Notes: a model not told the origin generated them from the letters alone. Counted from the stretch's first letter, positions 9,591-18,798 are shown. The stretch is DNA of 64,000 nucleotides from Stenotrophomonas maltophilia (GCA_900113425.1 FOZF01000004.1:124001-188000); one strand, 5' to 3'. Made by a program: numbers and translations.

Positions 9591-11245
9591 GCGCGCTTCT
9601 CCAGTTCGGCGCTGGCCCAGACGGCGAGCTTCTCGCGGCCGATCTTGGCGTTGTGACGGATATCGACGGGAAACGCCGGATGTACCAGGAAGTGCTGCAG
9701 CCCGGCCTCGGGCAGGCGTGCGCCGGCAAGGGCGCGCAGCGCTTCATGCAGCGCCGGGCTGTCGGACTGTCCACGCTGCAGCTCCACGCACAGCACCGGC
9801 ACCTGCGCGCCTGCGGGACCCACGCCGACCAGCGCGGTGCGTGCCACGCCCTGCACCGTGTTGAACACCGGCTCGACCTGTTCGGTGTAGAGCGGGCCGT
9901 ACGGGGTTTCCACGCGCTGGGTCTTGCGTCCGCAGAACCACAGACGGCCCTGCGCGTCGAAATAGCCGACATCGCCCATGCGATGCACGATGCGGGTACT
10001 GCCATCGGCCAGCGTCTCGGCAATCTTCGCCGCAGCGGTGGCCTGCGGACGATTGAAATAGCTGTCGGTGGCGGTGGGGCCGGCCACGGTGATCTCGCCC
10101 ACCTCGCCGGTGGCCAGCACCCGCACCTGCGACCAGTCGGCCAGCGGTGCATCGTCGATGGCGATGATGCGCACTTCGTTCGGGGCCACCACGTTGCCCA
10201 CGCAGGTACCCGCACCGCCCTCGGTGGCCGCGCGGGTGCGCTCCAGTTCATGGCCTTCCACCACCGCCACCGGCAGGCATTCGGTTGCGCCGTACGGCGT
10301 CCAGAACTGCGCACCGGCCGGCAGCAGGCCACGGATGGTGGCCACCACATCCGGCGGAACCGGGGCACCGGCCGAGGTCACCCGCGTCACCGACGGCAGC
10401 GGCCGGCCATGGCGGGCCAGGACCCGCATCAGCGCGGGCGAGCCGAACAGCTGGGTCACGCCGAAGCGTTGGATCGCATCGTGCAGGCGTGCCGGATCGG
10501 CCTGCGCGGGCCGCGTGGGGTCCATGTCCGGTATCACCGAGGTCAACCCCAATGCGGGATCGAACAGGGCGAAGGGTGGGAAGGTCGGCAGGTCCACGCC
10601 ACCGGCCTCCATGCCGAAGGCGCTGCCCAGCAGCTCGATCTGGCCGACGAAATGGCGATGGCGGTAGACCACGCCCTTGGGCACGCCCGTGGAGCCGCTG
10701 GTGAACAGGATCGCGGCCATGTCCTCGCCATCGGTGGCCGCCAGCATCGGCCCGGCCTGCGCGCCCGCGCGCTCCAGCGCGGCCAGGGTGGTCCCGCCCC
10801 AGGCCAGCCGCCGTCCCACCGTGACCAGACGGGTCGCCGACGGCGCCCAACGCAGCGCCAGCCGTGCCACGTGGGCCAGCGGGATGCCGATGAAGGCCTC
10901 CGGCTGGGCTTCGTCCAGGCACTGCTTCAGCGCACGCCGGTCGATGCCGGGATCGACCAGCACCGGCACCGCACCCAGCTTGAACAGGGCGAACATCAGC
11001 AGGAAGAACTCGGGCGAGGGCCGCACCATCACCACCGTGCGCACGCCGCGCCCGATCCCGTAGCCGGCCAGGCCGGCGGCCATGGCGTCGCTGCGGGCAT
11101 CCAGCTGCCGATAGTCCAGGGTCACATCGTAGGCCGCCATGCCGTTGCCGGCACCGCGGCGGCCGGGGCAACGGATGGCGATCTGGTCGGGGCGTTCACG
11201 GGCCAGTTCAGGCAACCGCGCGGCGATGTTGCAGGGTCGGTTCAT
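9587..11245 (-). CDS. oleC: Olefin beta-lactone synthetase OleC
   Basis: 552 residues, AMP-forming ligase superfamily. The P-loop [13 protein letters not shown] is at about residues 178-190, followed by [12 protein letters not shown] and [14 protein letters not shown] motifs. OleC adenylates the beta-hydroxy acid and closes it to a beta-lactone. ATG 11245 lies 6 nt after GACAAT on the minus strand, which suggests oleC-oleD have their own leaderless promoter. That would make sense because the upstream neighbour (11350-11781) is on the opposite strand and separates oleC from oleB. Confidence 0.93.
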   Translation of the reverse strand: MNRPCNIAARLPELARERPDQIAIRCPGRRGAGNGMAAYDVTLDYRQLDARSDAMAAGLAGYGIGRGVRTVVMVRPSPEFFLLMFALFKLGAVPVLVDPGIDRRALKQCLDEAQPEAFIGIPLAHVARLALRWAPSATRLVTVGRRLAWGGTTLAALERAGAQAGPMLAATDGEDMAAILFTSGSTGVPKGVVYRHRHFVGQIELLGSAFGMEAGGVDLPTFPPFALFDPALGLTSVIPDMDPTRPAQADPARLHDAIQRFGVTQLFGSPALMRVLARHGRPLPSVTRVTSAGAPVPPDVVATIRGLLPAGAQFWTPYGATECLPVAVVEGHELERTRAATEGGAGTCVGNVVAPNEVRIIAIDDAPLADWSQVRVLATGEVGEITVAGPTATDSYFNRPQATAAAKIAETLADGSTRIVHRMGDVGYFDAQGRLWFCGRKTQRVETPYGPLYTEQVEPVFNTVQGVARTALVGVGPAGAQVPVLCVELQRGQSDSPALHEALRALAGARLPEAGLQHFLVHPAFPVDIRHNAKIGREKLAVWASAELEKRA

Positions 11246-11251
11246 CCGTTC

Positions 11252-11257
11252 ATTGTC
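11252..11257 (-). promoter_or_regulatory. -10 hexamer GACAAT of oleC, leaderless start
   Basis: GACAAT on the minus strand is spaced 6 nt from the oleC ATG. It implies an oleCD transcript separate from oleAB. Confidence 0.45.
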
Positions 11258-11349
11258 GCCGCTTACGGAATTTCTTGCGCGGCGGCTCACTTCGTGGAAA
11301 ATCCGCAGCCTCGTTCCCGATTCCGACTGCCGCCCGAGGCGGCTTGCCC

Positions 11350-11781
11350 ATGCAACACCCCTGCATGACCTGCGGCGCCTGCTGCACCCAGTACCGCGTG
11401 GCCTTCCACTGGATGGAATCGGACGAGGTCACCCCGGGCGGCGTGCCCCACCAGCTGACCGAGGTGCTCGACCCGCATCGCCTGTGCATGCGCGGCACCC
11501 ACTCCAAACCGGTGCGCTGCGTGGCACTGGATGCGCAGATCGGCGTGTATTCGCGCTGCACGATCCACCCCAACCGGCCCAGCGTGTGCCGCGAAGTGGA
11601 TGCCTCGTGGGAGTACGGCAAGGCCAGTCCCCAGTGCGACAAGGCCCGCATCGCCTACGGCCTGGACCCGCTGACGCTGGCCGACTGGCGGTGGCGCGAC
11701 GAGGCGGACAATGATGACGATCATCCGGACGACAACGGCAACAGCCCGTCGTCTCCGCCGCAGGCGCCGGTCGCGGCGTGA
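11350..11781 (+). CDS. YkgJ-family cysteine-cluster protein
   Basis: 143 residues beginning MQHPCMTCGACC. The cysteine pattern CxxCxxCC plus later single cysteines (RCVALD, RCTIHPNRPSVCREVD, QCDKARI) is that of the YkgJ/Fe-S or zinc cluster family of unknown function. The C-terminus is acidic and low-complexity (DEADNDDDHPDDNG), then Pro/Ala-rich. It sits between oleC and oleB but on the opposite strand, so it cannot share their transcript. ATG 11350 is immediately before the cysteine cluster, as in the family. Confidence 0.82.
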   Translation: MQHPCMTCGACCTQYRVAFHWMESDEVTPGGVPHQLTEVLDPHRLCMRGTHSKPVRCVALDAQIGVYSRCTIHPNRPSVCREVDASWEYGKASPQCDKARIAYGLDPLTLADWRWRDEADNDDDHPDDNGNSPSSPPQAPVAA

Positions 11782-11839
11782 CGGTCGGGGTCGGATCCGT
11801 TTCCGGCACGGAAAGGGCTCTGACCCGATGTACGACAAC

Positions 11840-11861
11840 GCCGGGCATGGCCCGGCGCTAC
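11840..11861. repeat. SMAG/REP palindrome
   Basis: GCCGGGC-atg-GCCCGGC followed by GCTAC (GTAG on the minus strand), between the convergent YkgJ-type gene and oleB. Confidence 0.65.
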
Positions 11862-11874
11862 CGAAGGGATCCGA

Positions 11875-12765
11875 TCAGATCGGGTTCGCGTCCAGGAAGG
11901 CGCGGATCTCCGGCACCAGCACCTCGTGCTTGTCTTCCAGCACGTAGTGGCCCGCGTCCTTGAAGGCATGCACCCGGGCCTGCGGCAGCGCCGCCTGGAA
12001 GCCCTGCAGGAAATGGTGGTCGAACACGAAGTCGCGCAGGCCCCAGCCGATGAAGGCCGGGCGATCGGCAAACGACGGCAGCGCCTTGCCTGCGCGCTCC
12101 AGCAGCGACCACGCCTTGTCGGCCGGGCCCAGCGGAATGTCCTGCATGAAGCGGATGGTGCTGATGCGGTTGGCGTAGCTGTTGTACGGCGATACATATG
12201 CGCGGCGCACGTCGGCGGGCATCTTCCGCTCCACGCCCAGCCACGATGCGCCGGCGGAGAAGGCATTGAAGGTGCGGATGATCCACTCGCCGATCTTCCA
12301 GTGCCGTCCCAGCGCGATCTGCCATGGCATCTTCTTCGCTGCCGGCATCGGGAACGCGGCGGTGTTGAGCACCACCAGCCGCTTGACCTGCGCGTGGTGC
12401 GACAGCGCCCAGCCGAAGCCGATCATGCCGCCCCAGTCGTGCACGGCCAGGGTCACCGGTCCGGTGATCCCCAGGTGCCTGAGCAGCGCATCCAGGTCAT
12501 CCACGCGCGACTGCAGCGTGTATTCATAGCCACGGTCATCGGGCTTGTCCGACAGGCCCATGCCAATGTGGTCGGGCACGATGCAGCGGTACTTGTCCGA
12601 CAGGCCGGCCACCAGCGTGCGCCAGTAATAGCTCCACGACGGATTGCCGTGCACCATCACCACCACCTCACCGTCGCGCGGGCCCTCGTCGAGATAGTTC
12701 ATCGACAGGCCGGGGCGGACCTCGAAGCGCTGGGGATGGGCGGGGTAACCAGGAAGCTTGGACAT
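11875..12765 (-). CDS. oleB: cis-2,3-disubstituted beta-lactone decarboxylase OleB
   Basis: 296 residues, alpha/beta hydrolase fold like haloalkane dehalogenases. The oxyanion motif is HGNPSW, the nucleophile elbow VHDWGG places Asp110 as nucleophile (not Ser), and His273 is in DAGHYVLED. OleB splits CO2 from the beta-lactone to give the final cis-olefin. ATG 12765 gives a start typical of the family. It lies directly downstream of oleA, with about 60 nt between. Confidence 0.92.
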   Translation of the reverse strand: MSKLPGYPAHPQRFEVRPGLSMNYLDEGPRDGEVVVMVHGNPSWSYYWRTLVAGLSDKYRCIVPDHIGMGLSDKPDDRGYEYTLQSRVDDLDALLRHLGITGPVTLAVHDWGGMIGFGWALSHHAQVKRLVVLNTAAFPMPAAKKMPWQIALGRHWKIGEWIIRTFNAFSAGASWLGVERKMPADVRRAYVSPYNSYANRISTIRFMQDIPLGPADKAWSLLERAGKALPSFADRPAFIGWGLRDFVFDHHFLQGFQAALPQARVHAFKDAGHYVLEDKHEVLVPEIRAFLDANPI

Positions 12766-12826
12766 CGGGTCGCACCTGTAAAAAGGGCCGGTAATACCGG
12801 CCCCAGGATTCAACACAGGGGTCTGT

Positions 12827-13843
12827 TTACCAGACCACTTCGGCCATCGAGCAGTTCAGGCCCGAGCCGATGCCCAGAAGCGCGATGCGATCACCCTTCT
12901 TCAGCTTGCCCAGCTGCTTGAGCTTGCTCAGCACGATCGGTACCGACGCCGGGCCGATGTTGCCGTGCTCGCCGAAGATGGTCATGACCTTCTTCGGGTC
13001 GATGCCGAAGTTCTTGATGAACGCTGCGGTGTGCGGCTGGCTGACCTGGTGGATGACGAACTGGTCCAGTTCTTCCACTGCCCAGCCTAGCGCGATCTTG
13101 GCCGCAGTGAAGGTCTTCTGCGCCAGCTTGATGCCTTCGATCAGCAGCAGGCGGGTGTCGGTCACCATGCGGTCCAGGTTGCCCAGGCACAGCTGGTTCC
13201 ATTCGGTCGCCGAACGGGTGACGCCGCCCTTGTAGCGCGGGGCATCCGGCACCAGTTCCGAGCGCGCCATCACCATCGCGGCAGCGCCCGAACCGGTGGT
13301 CAGCGCCGCCAGTTCGTTGCGGAAATCGTCGGCGGTGACGTCCGGCGCGGTCATGCGCTCCAGCGTCTTCTCGTACACCAGGTTGGCGGTTTCGCCATCC
13401 ACCACCAGCGCATAGTCGATGTCACCGCGCTCGATCATGCGCGCCGCGATGTCCATGCCGTTGATGAAGGCCAGGCAGGCATTTGCGACATCGAAGGTCA
13501 TGCATTCATCGCTGACACCCAGATTGCCCGAGACGATGGAGGCCGTGGACGGCTCCAGGTAGTCGCGGCTGACCGAGGTATTGACCAGCAGGCCGACCTG
13601 GGTGGCTTCGATGCCGGCATCTTCCAGTGCCTTGCGACCGGCCATGGTGGCCGCGTCCGAGGCCAGCACGCCGTTGTCCCACAGGCGGCGGGCGTGGATG
13701 CCCGCGATATCGCCGAGCACGTCGGTGCGGATGCCCAGCCGGTCCAGCGTCGGCTGCAGGCGTTCGTTGATTTCCTTCGTCGTCAGCGTATGAGGCGCAT
13801 CGACGTGTGCCAGGCCGGCGATCGAGACATTCTTGAAGAGCAT
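12827..13843 (-). CDS. oleA: 2-alkyl-3-oxoalkanoate synthase OleA (thiolase-fold condensing enzyme)
   Basis: 338 residues from MLFKNV, the same length as I recall for Xanthomonas campestris OleA. Active-site residues are in place: Cys123 (ANACLAF), His265 (VIHQVSQPH), Asn295 (HGNIGPAS) and Glu97 (DYLEPST), the glutamate that acts as base in the head-to-head Claisen condensation of two acyl-CoAs. It is the first gene of the ole set. A GC-poor stretch just upstream contains a TAGAAT hexamer (13881-13886, minus). Confidence 0.95.
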   Translation of the reverse strand: MLFKNVSIAGLAHVDAPHTLTTKEINERLQPTLDRLGIRTDVLGDIAGIHARRLWDNGVLASDAATMAGRKALEDAGIEATQVGLLVNTSVSRDYLEPSTASIVSGNLGVSDECMTFDVANACLAFINGMDIAARMIERGDIDYALVVDGETANLVYEKTLERMTAPDVTADDFRNELAALTTGSGAAAMVMARSELVPDAPRYKGGVTRSATEWNQLCLGNLDRMVTDTRLLLIEGIKLAQKTFTAAKIALGWAVEELDQFVIHQVSQPHTAAFIKNFGIDPKKVMTIFGEHGNIGPASVPIVLSKLKQLGKLKKGDRIALLGIGSGLNCSMAEVVW

Positions 13844-13880
13844 CGAGGTTAGCGCCAAGGCTCAGGCAAAAGGGGGCGCT

Positions 13881-13886
13881 ATTCTA
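13881..13886 (-). promoter_or_regulatory. Possible -10 box of oleA promoter
   Basis: TAGAAT within TTATAGAATAG on the minus strand, about 37 nt before the oleA ATG. The -35 region is not clear. Confidence 0.35.
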
Positions 13887-13946
13887 TAACCCCCCGGGCC
13901 TTCACCGCATCTTTACGAATTCCGGCTTGCCCGTATGGTGAAGGGT

Positions 13947-14264
13947 TCAGCGCGGCGGGCACTGGAAGGCGGCAAAGCGCTGGCTGCCATCGGCTGGCGG
14001 TGCAGCCGCCTGAACGGCATTGGCGCCGGCGCTGGGGGCCTCGTTGCGGGCCAGCGTTTCCAGTTCTTCCTGCACGCGCAGCGGGTTGCGGTTGTAGAAG
14101 CCGACCTTGCTCTTCACGGTGACCACCACCTCGCCCTTGGTGATGCAGCCGGTCGGCGCCGGCCCGGCCGGCAGCACGCGGACGGTCTTCCCGGCTGGTT
14201 CGATCGGCACCCAGGTACAGGCGGTGACGGTGAGCAGCAGGGAGGAAAGCAGCAGAACGCGCAT
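13947..14264 (-). CDS. DUF4156-like small lipoprotein
   Basis: 105 residues. The N-terminus MRVLLLSSLLLTVTAC is a lipoprotein signal with Cys16 as lipidation site. The body (TGCITKGEVVVTVKSKVG...NEAPSAGANAVQA) matches the DUF4156 pattern, which has two further cysteines and a conserved GANAV. Function unknown; predicted periplasm-facing. AGGA precedes the ATG by about 10 nt. It ends near the start region of oleA but is probably a separate unit. Confidence 0.75.
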   Translation of the reverse strand: MRVLLLSSLLLTVTACTWVPIEPAGKTVRVLPAGPAPTGCITKGEVVVTVKSKVGFYNRNPLRVQEELETLARNEAPSAGANAVQAAAPPADGSQRFAAFQCPPR

Positions 14265-14318
14265 GGGCAGATCCTGGAAGGGTATGGGGGGATTCTGCCT
14301 GAACCGCCTGAATCGAGG

Positions 14319-14418
14319 GTAGCCGGGAGGCCTCCCGGCAGCGCAGGGCCATGCCCAGCGACTGCGCAGCGCGGCTTCCGCGGCCGCCGGAGAGCCGCCG
14401 GGCATGGCCCGGCGCTAC
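14319..14418. repeat. Two SMAG/REP palindromes in inverted arrangement
   Basis: GTAG at 14319 begins a perfect 18-bp palindrome GCCGGGAGGCCTCCCGGC (14322-14339). A second, GCCGGGC-atg-GCCCGGC plus GCTAC (14397-14418), points the opposite way, forming a BIME-like unit. Confidence 0.7.
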
Positions 14419-14427
14419 CCGGGAGGC

Positions 14428-14447
14428 CTGCCCGCTTTGGCGGGCAG
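14428..14447 (-). terminator. Hairpin downstream of the M16 peptidase gene
   Basis: CTGCCCGC-tttg-GCGGGCAG lies 10 nt after the peptidase stop codon. No U-tract follows, so termination efficiency is uncertain. Confidence 0.45.
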
Positions 14448-14456
14448 GGCTGTCCC

Positions 14457-17306
14457 TTACTTCTTGACCGGCTTGCCCTCGGCATCCAGCACGGTCACCT
14501 CGCCCAGGTTCAGCGCGCGCACGGCCGCCTCGGTCTGCTTGAGGTCGCCGACCACAACCCAGGTCAGCGCCTGCGGCTTGATCTCGGCCGCAGCCTGCTG
14601 CACCTGGGCCGGCGTCATCGCCTCGATCTCGGCCTTGCGACGCAGCACATAGTCATCCGGCCGCTTGAACTGCACGATGCCGCTGATGGTCGCGGCGACC
14701 GCGCTGGCGGTCTCATAGGCGCCTGGCAGGCTCAGCGTCTGGATGTTGCGGATGCGGTTGACCTCGGCAGCGGTGGCCGGCTTGCTGCCCGTGCTGAACT
14801 CGACGATTTCCTTCTGCATCTCGGCCAGCGCCGGGCCGGTCTTGTCGATCTGCACCGGCGCACTGGCCGCCCACGGCCGCTGTCCGACCGAGTTGGTGGC
14901 ACTGCTGCGCGCACCATAGGACCAGTGCTTGTCCTCGCGCAGGTTCATGTTCAGGCGCGAGGTGAAGTCACCGCCGATCACGCCGTTGGCGATATCAAAG
15001 CGGGTCGAGCTGGCGTCACTGGACGGCGGCACCACCTGGCCGGCGAACAGGTTTGCCTGCACCGCACCCGGCTGATCGATCAGGAACACGCGCGGGCCCT
15101 TCGGCAGCGCCACATCGGTGGCCGCCTTCACCTGCGGCGCATCGCCCGTGGCCTTCCAGTCGCCCAGCTGCTTGTCCAGCAGGGGCACGATCTCGGCCAG
15201 CGTGGTATCGCCAACCACGATCAGGGTGCCGTCCTGCGGGCGCAGCCAGTCGCGGTGGAAGTCGACCAGATCCTCGCGGGTAAGGCTGCTGATGGCCGCT
15301 TCATCACCGCTGCCGGTGAACGGAATGGCGTATGGATGGCCTTTGCCGTACAGCAGCGGCGGCAGCACGCGCATGGCCACCGCGTTCGGGTTGACCTTCT
15401 CCTGCTGGATGCCGGCGATCCAGGTAGCCTTGACCCGGTCGATCTCGGCCTGTTCGAAGCGCGGCTCGCGCAGCAGATCGCGGTACAGGGCCAGCGATGG
15501 CACCAGGTTCTCCTTCAGTGCCGACATGTCGACGGTCACCGAATCCAGGCCGGCACCGGCGTCCAGGCTGGCACCCAGCGCATCGGCGGCATCGGCGAAG
15601 GCCAGCGAGCCGAGCTTGCCGGCGCCTTCGGTCATCAGGTTCATGGTGAAGTTGGCAGTGCCCGGCTTGCGGCCCTGGTCGGCGGTGAAGCCACCCGGGA
15701 ACTGGTAGCTGAACTGCACCACCGGAATCTCGTGGCGCTCGGCCAGCACCACCTGGGTGCCGTTCTTCAGCGTGGCGCGCTGCAGGGCGGGGAACTTCAG
15801 CTGCGGGAATTCACGGGTCTGCGGCACGCCGGCCTTGCGGTCCACCTGCTCCGGCAGGGTGCTGTACCTCGGGTCCACCGCCGGCACGTTGAACGGCTTC
15901 GGTGCCTGTGAGGGATCTTCCTTCAGCGCCACGCGCTCGCCCGGTTCGACCACCAGCGTGTGGCTGCCGACGTCCAGCCACTGCGCGCCCAGGCGCTTCA
16001 GGTCAGCCGCGGTCGCCTTGTCGATGTTGGCCAGCGACGTGCGGAAGCAGCCCGGGTCGCCAGTGTAGACCGCGCATTCGGCCAGTGCGTCGGCCTTGCC
16101 ACCGAAACCACCGATGCGCTCGATGCCGCGAATGAAGCCGGCCCGGAAGCCGGTCTTGGCACGGGCCAGCTCGTCGGCCGTGGGGCCCTCCTTGATCAAC
16201 CGGTCCAGTTCCTCGTCGATGATCTTCTCGACCTTGGCCGGATCCTGGCCCTGCTTCACCGTGGCCATGACGATGAAGTTGGAACCCAGCTGCGAGGCGT
16301 AGGCGCCGGCGCTGATGTTGTCCACCAGCTTGTCCTGGTGCTGCAGTCGCTGGCTCAGGCGCGAGGACTTGGCGCCGCCGAGCACATAGGCCAGCAGCTG
16401 CAGCTGGTCGACGTCGGTGGTGCCGACCTGCGGCACGTTCCAGGCGCGGTAGATGCGCGACTGCGGCACCTTGTCGGTCATCGTCTCGCGGGTGTCGGCC
16501 GGGCGCTTGGCCACGTCGACCTTCGGCTGCGCCATGCTCGGGCCGGCCGGGATGCTGCCGAAGTAGCGCGCCACCTTCTCCTTGGCGGTGGCCACGTCGA
16601 TATCGCCCGCCAGCACCAGCACCGCGTTGTTCGGGCCATACCAGGTGCGGAACCAGGTCTTGACGTCATCCAGCGAGGCCGCGTTGAGGTCGTTCATCGA
16701 GCCGATCACGCTGTGGTGATACGGGTGGCCGGCCGGGTACATCGCGCGGTTGAGCTTCTCCCAGGCCTGGCCGTAGGGCTGGTTCTCGCCCTGGCGCTTC
16801 TCGTTCTGCACCACGCCGCGCTGCTCGTCCAGCGCCGCCTGGTCGATCGCACCGAGCAGATGGCCCATGCGGTCCGACTCCATCCACAGCGCCATGTCCA
16901 GCGCGGTGGTCGGCACGTTCTCGAAGTAATTGGTGCGATCGGTATTGGTGGTGCCGTTCTGGCCGGTGGCACCCACCTGCTTGAACGGTTCGAAATACTC
17001 GCCGTCGTGGTTTTCGCTGCTCTGGAACATCAGGTGTTCGAACAGGTGGGCGAAACCGGTGCGGCCCGCAGGCTCGTCCTTGCTGCCGACGTGATACCAG
17101 ACGTTGACCGCCACGATCGGCGCCTTGCGATCGGTATGCACGATCACGCGCAGCCCGTTGGGCAGGGTGAACTGCTCGAACGGAATATCGACCTTGGCCG
17201 GCGTGACCGTCTTGGCCGCCAGTGCAGGAGTGGGCGCGAGCGTGCCCAGGGCAGTGCTGAGGGCAACAGCGAGCAGTGCAGCACGCGGGCGCAGGGCGAG
17301 AGACAT
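14457..17306 (-). CDS. Secreted M16 (insulinase/pitrilysin-type) zinc peptidase, two-domain
   Basis: 949 residues with a signal peptide (cleavage near residue 31, APTPALAAK). The N-terminal M16 domain carries the inverted zinc motif HLFEH (87-91) and a downstream glutamate region (LDEQRGVVQNEKR). A second M16-like half begins near residue 500; there the zinc motif is replaced (NFTMNLMTEGAG), so it is the usual catalytically inactive partner domain. Predicted periplasmic peptide degradation. ATG 17306 is chosen because it starts the signal peptide directly; an in-frame start at 17324 adds six residues. Confidence 0.9.
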   Translation of the reverse strand: MSLALRPRAALLAVALSTALGTLAPTPALAAKTVTPAKVDIPFEQFTLPNGLRVIVHTDRKAPIVAVNVWYHVGSKDEPAGRTGFAHLFEHLMFQSSENHDGEYFEPFKQVGATGQNGTTNTDRTNYFENVPTTALDMALWMESDRMGHLLGAIDQAALDEQRGVVQNEKRQGENQPYGQAWEKLNRAMYPAGHPYHHSVIGSMNDLNAASLDDVKTWFRTWYGPNNAVLVLAGDIDVATAKEKVARYFGSIPAGPSMAQPKVDVAKRPADTRETMTDKVPQSRIYRAWNVPQVGTTDVDQLQLLAYVLGGAKSSRLSQRLQHQDKLVDNISAGAYASQLGSNFIVMATVKQGQDPAKVEKIIDEELDRLIKEGPTADELARAKTGFRAGFIRGIERIGGFGGKADALAECAVYTGDPGCFRTSLANIDKATAADLKRLGAQWLDVGSHTLVVEPGERVALKEDPSQAPKPFNVPAVDPRYSTLPEQVDRKAGVPQTREFPQLKFPALQRATLKNGTQVVLAERHEIPVVQFSYQFPGGFTADQGRKPGTANFTMNLMTEGAGKLGSLAFADAADALGASLDAGAGLDSVTVDMSALKENLVPSLALYRDLLREPRFEQAEIDRVKATWIAGIQQEKVNPNAVAMRVLPPLLYGKGHPYAIPFTGSGDEAAISSLTREDLVDFHRDWLRPQDGTLIVVGDTTLAEIVPLLDKQLGDWKATGDAPQVKAATDVALPKGPRVFLIDQPGAVQANLFAGQVVPPSSDASSTRFDIANGVIGGDFTSRLNMNLREDKHWSYGARSSATNSVGQRPWAASAPVQIDKTGPALAEMQKEIVEFSTGSKPATAAEVNRIRNIQTLSLPGAYETASAVAATISGIVQFKRPDDYVLRRKAEIEAMTPAQVQQAAAEIKPQALTWVVVGDLKQTEAAVRALNLGEVTVLDAEGKPVKK

Positions 17307-17463
17307 TTCCGGATCCTTGGTCACGTTGGTGAAGCCTGATCCTAGCGTGCGCGCCCGGGGCCCGGAATCCGCCAGCAGTCACTGGGGGTGTTTGCCCCCG
17401 TAGCCGTTCAGGGCCTTGTCGGCGGCCCTCGACAGCAGTCACGTCTCCCCCCACCCACGCGTC

Positions 17464-17513
17464 CGGACAGTGTCCGCACCCCCTCGGATGGACAGGTGTC
17501 CGCCCCGCGGACA
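17464..17513 (+). promoter_or_regulatory. Probable enhancer sites (UAS): repeated GGACA-TGTCC palindromes
   Basis: CGGACAGTGTCCG (17464-17476) and GGACAGGTGTCC (17490-17501) are palindromes of the same half-sites, followed by a further GGACA half-site (17509-17513). They lie about 60-110 bp upstream of the sigma-54 promoter at 17558, the usual place for a bacterial enhancer-binding protein. They do not match the NtrC box. Confidence 0.55.
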
Positions 17514-17557
17514 CTTTCGATTCGAAGAAAAACCCTTTCAAATCAATGGTTAAAAGT

Positions 17558-17573
17558 TGGCACGGGGTTTGCT
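17558..17573 (+). promoter_or_regulatory. Sigma-54 (-24/-12) promoter
   Basis: TGGCACGGGGTTTGCT matches the RpoN consensus TGGCACR-N4-TTGCW at every defined position, with GG and GC separated by 10 nt. The expected start is near 17583, leaving a leader of about 140 nt to the ATG at 17723. Confidence 0.8.
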
Positions 17574-17722
17574 TGGTACTTCCTGCGCCAAGAAGGGCTT
17601 CAGACGAAAGCTGACTGAAGGCTGAACAAATGCAGGAAATCGAAAATTTCCCTTGCATCCCCCGAACTGGTGTTCTACCTTACTACCACACCACCGCTCA
17701 ACAACACTAAACAGGCCCCGTC

Positions 17723-18199
17723 ATGAACGCCAAGACCATTGCCATCGCCATCGCCCTGATCGCCGGCACCGCGGTTGTTTCGTCGGTGCAGGCCTCCGAA
17801 TCCATCAAGACCCTGGACACCGTGCAGGTTCGTCCTGCCGCCGACCAGCTGGCCCAGCAGGCCTGGGAACGCGCCAGCAGCATCCCGACCCTGGCCACCG
17901 TGGAAGTGCGGCCGAGCGCCGAGCAGCTGGCCGAACGCGACGGCTTCACCGTCGCCCCGGTCGCCGCCGCCCTGCCGATCACCACCCTGGCCGCGGTGGA
18001 AGTGCGCCCGAGCCTGGAACAGCGCGTCGCCCTGGCCGCCGAACTGGAAGCACAGCGCTACGCAGCCACCCTGGCCGCCGCCGCCACCAGCGTCGCCAAC
18101 CAGGTGATCGTCAACCTGCCGACCCTGCAGGTGCGTCCGAGCGCGGCCGACCTGCAGGCCCTGGCCACCGAAACCGCCCAGGTCCTGCTGCGCCCGTAA
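17723..18199 (+). CDS. Secreted protein with four VxVRP repeats, sigma-54-driven, function unknown
   Basis: 158 residues. Residues 1-24 form a clear signal peptide (SVQA-SE). The mature part contains four copies of a motif of the form TLxxVxVRPSAxQLA: VQVRP at 34-38, VEVRP at 60-64, VEVRP at 92-96 and LQVRP at 135-139, each followed by an Ala/Gln/Leu-rich helix-like stretch. The TLDTVxV core resembles the TonB-box/N-terminal part of TonB receptors, but no receptor follows. It stands alone between the M16 peptidase and trmL. I do not recognise the family. The only strong promoter is the RpoN element 150 bp upstream, so expression should depend on an enhancer-binding protein. Confidence 0.8.
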   Translation: MNAKTIAIAIALIAGTAVVSSVQASESIKTLDTVQVRPAADQLAQQAWERASSIPTLATVEVRPSAEQLAERDGFTVAPVAAALPITTLAAVEVRPSLEQRVALAAELEAQRYAATLAAAATSVANQVIVNLPTLQVRPSAADLQALATETAQVLLRP

Positions 18200-18253
18200 G
18201 CGGTGCCCGCCCTGCCCTGGCAGGGCGTGCGCCGTACTGGCAGCCGTCGCAGG

Positions 18254-18259
18254 TACACT
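18254..18259 (+). promoter_or_regulatory. -10 hexamer TACACT of trmL, leaderless start
   Basis: TACACT is followed by 6 nt and the trmL ATG. Confidence 0.45.
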
Positions 18260-18265
18260 GCGCCG

Positions 18266-18745
18266 ATGAATGCCGCACCCCAGTTCCACGTGATCCTGTT
18301 CCAACCGGAAATCCCGCCCAACACGGGCAATGTGATCCGGCTCTGCGCCAACACCGGCGCGCAGCTGCACCTGGTCGAGCCACTGGGCTTCGCACTGGAA
18401 GACAAGCAGCTCAAGCGCGCCGGCCTGGACTACCACGAATATTCGCGCCTGCAGGTGCATCCGGATCTGGACACCGCGCTGGCGCGGATTGCACCGAAGC
18501 GGTTGTTCGCACTCAGTACCCGCGCCAGCGTGCGTTACGACAGCGTGGCTTTTGAAGAGGGCGACGCCTTCCTGTTCGGCCCGGAAAGCCGCGGCCTGCC
18601 GCAGGACGTGCTCGATGCCTTGCCCGATGGCCGGCGCCTGCGCCTGCCGATGCGGCCGGACAACCGCAGCCTCAATCTTTCCAACACCGCTGCCGTGGTG
18701 ATGTATGAAGCCTGGCGGCAGCATGGATTTGCCGGCGGCGCGTAA
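18266..18745 (+). CDS. trmL: tRNA (cytidine(34)-2'-O)-methyltransferase TrmL
   Basis: 159 residues of the SPOUT family. Typical segments are FQPEIPPNTGNVIRLCANTG at the N-terminus, LFGPESRGLP, and RLPMRPDNRSLNLSNTAAVV in the SAM-binding knot. TrmL methylates the ribose of wobble C/U34 in tRNA-Leu isoacceptors. Length fits E. coli TrmL. ATG 18266 follows the TACACT hexamer by 6 nt without a Shine-Dalgarno sequence. Confidence 0.93.
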   Translation: MNAAPQFHVILFQPEIPPNTGNVIRLCANTGAQLHLVEPLGFALEDKQLKRAGLDYHEYSRLQVHPDLDTALARIAPKRLFALSTRASVRYDSVAFEEGDAFLFGPESRGLPQDVLDALPDGRRLRLPMRPDNRSLNLSNTAAVVMYEAWRQHGFAGGA

Positions 18746-18798
18746 ACCGCCTCAGGTAGGTACCAAGCGCTGCTGGTGGGTGCGACCTGCTTCTGGTG

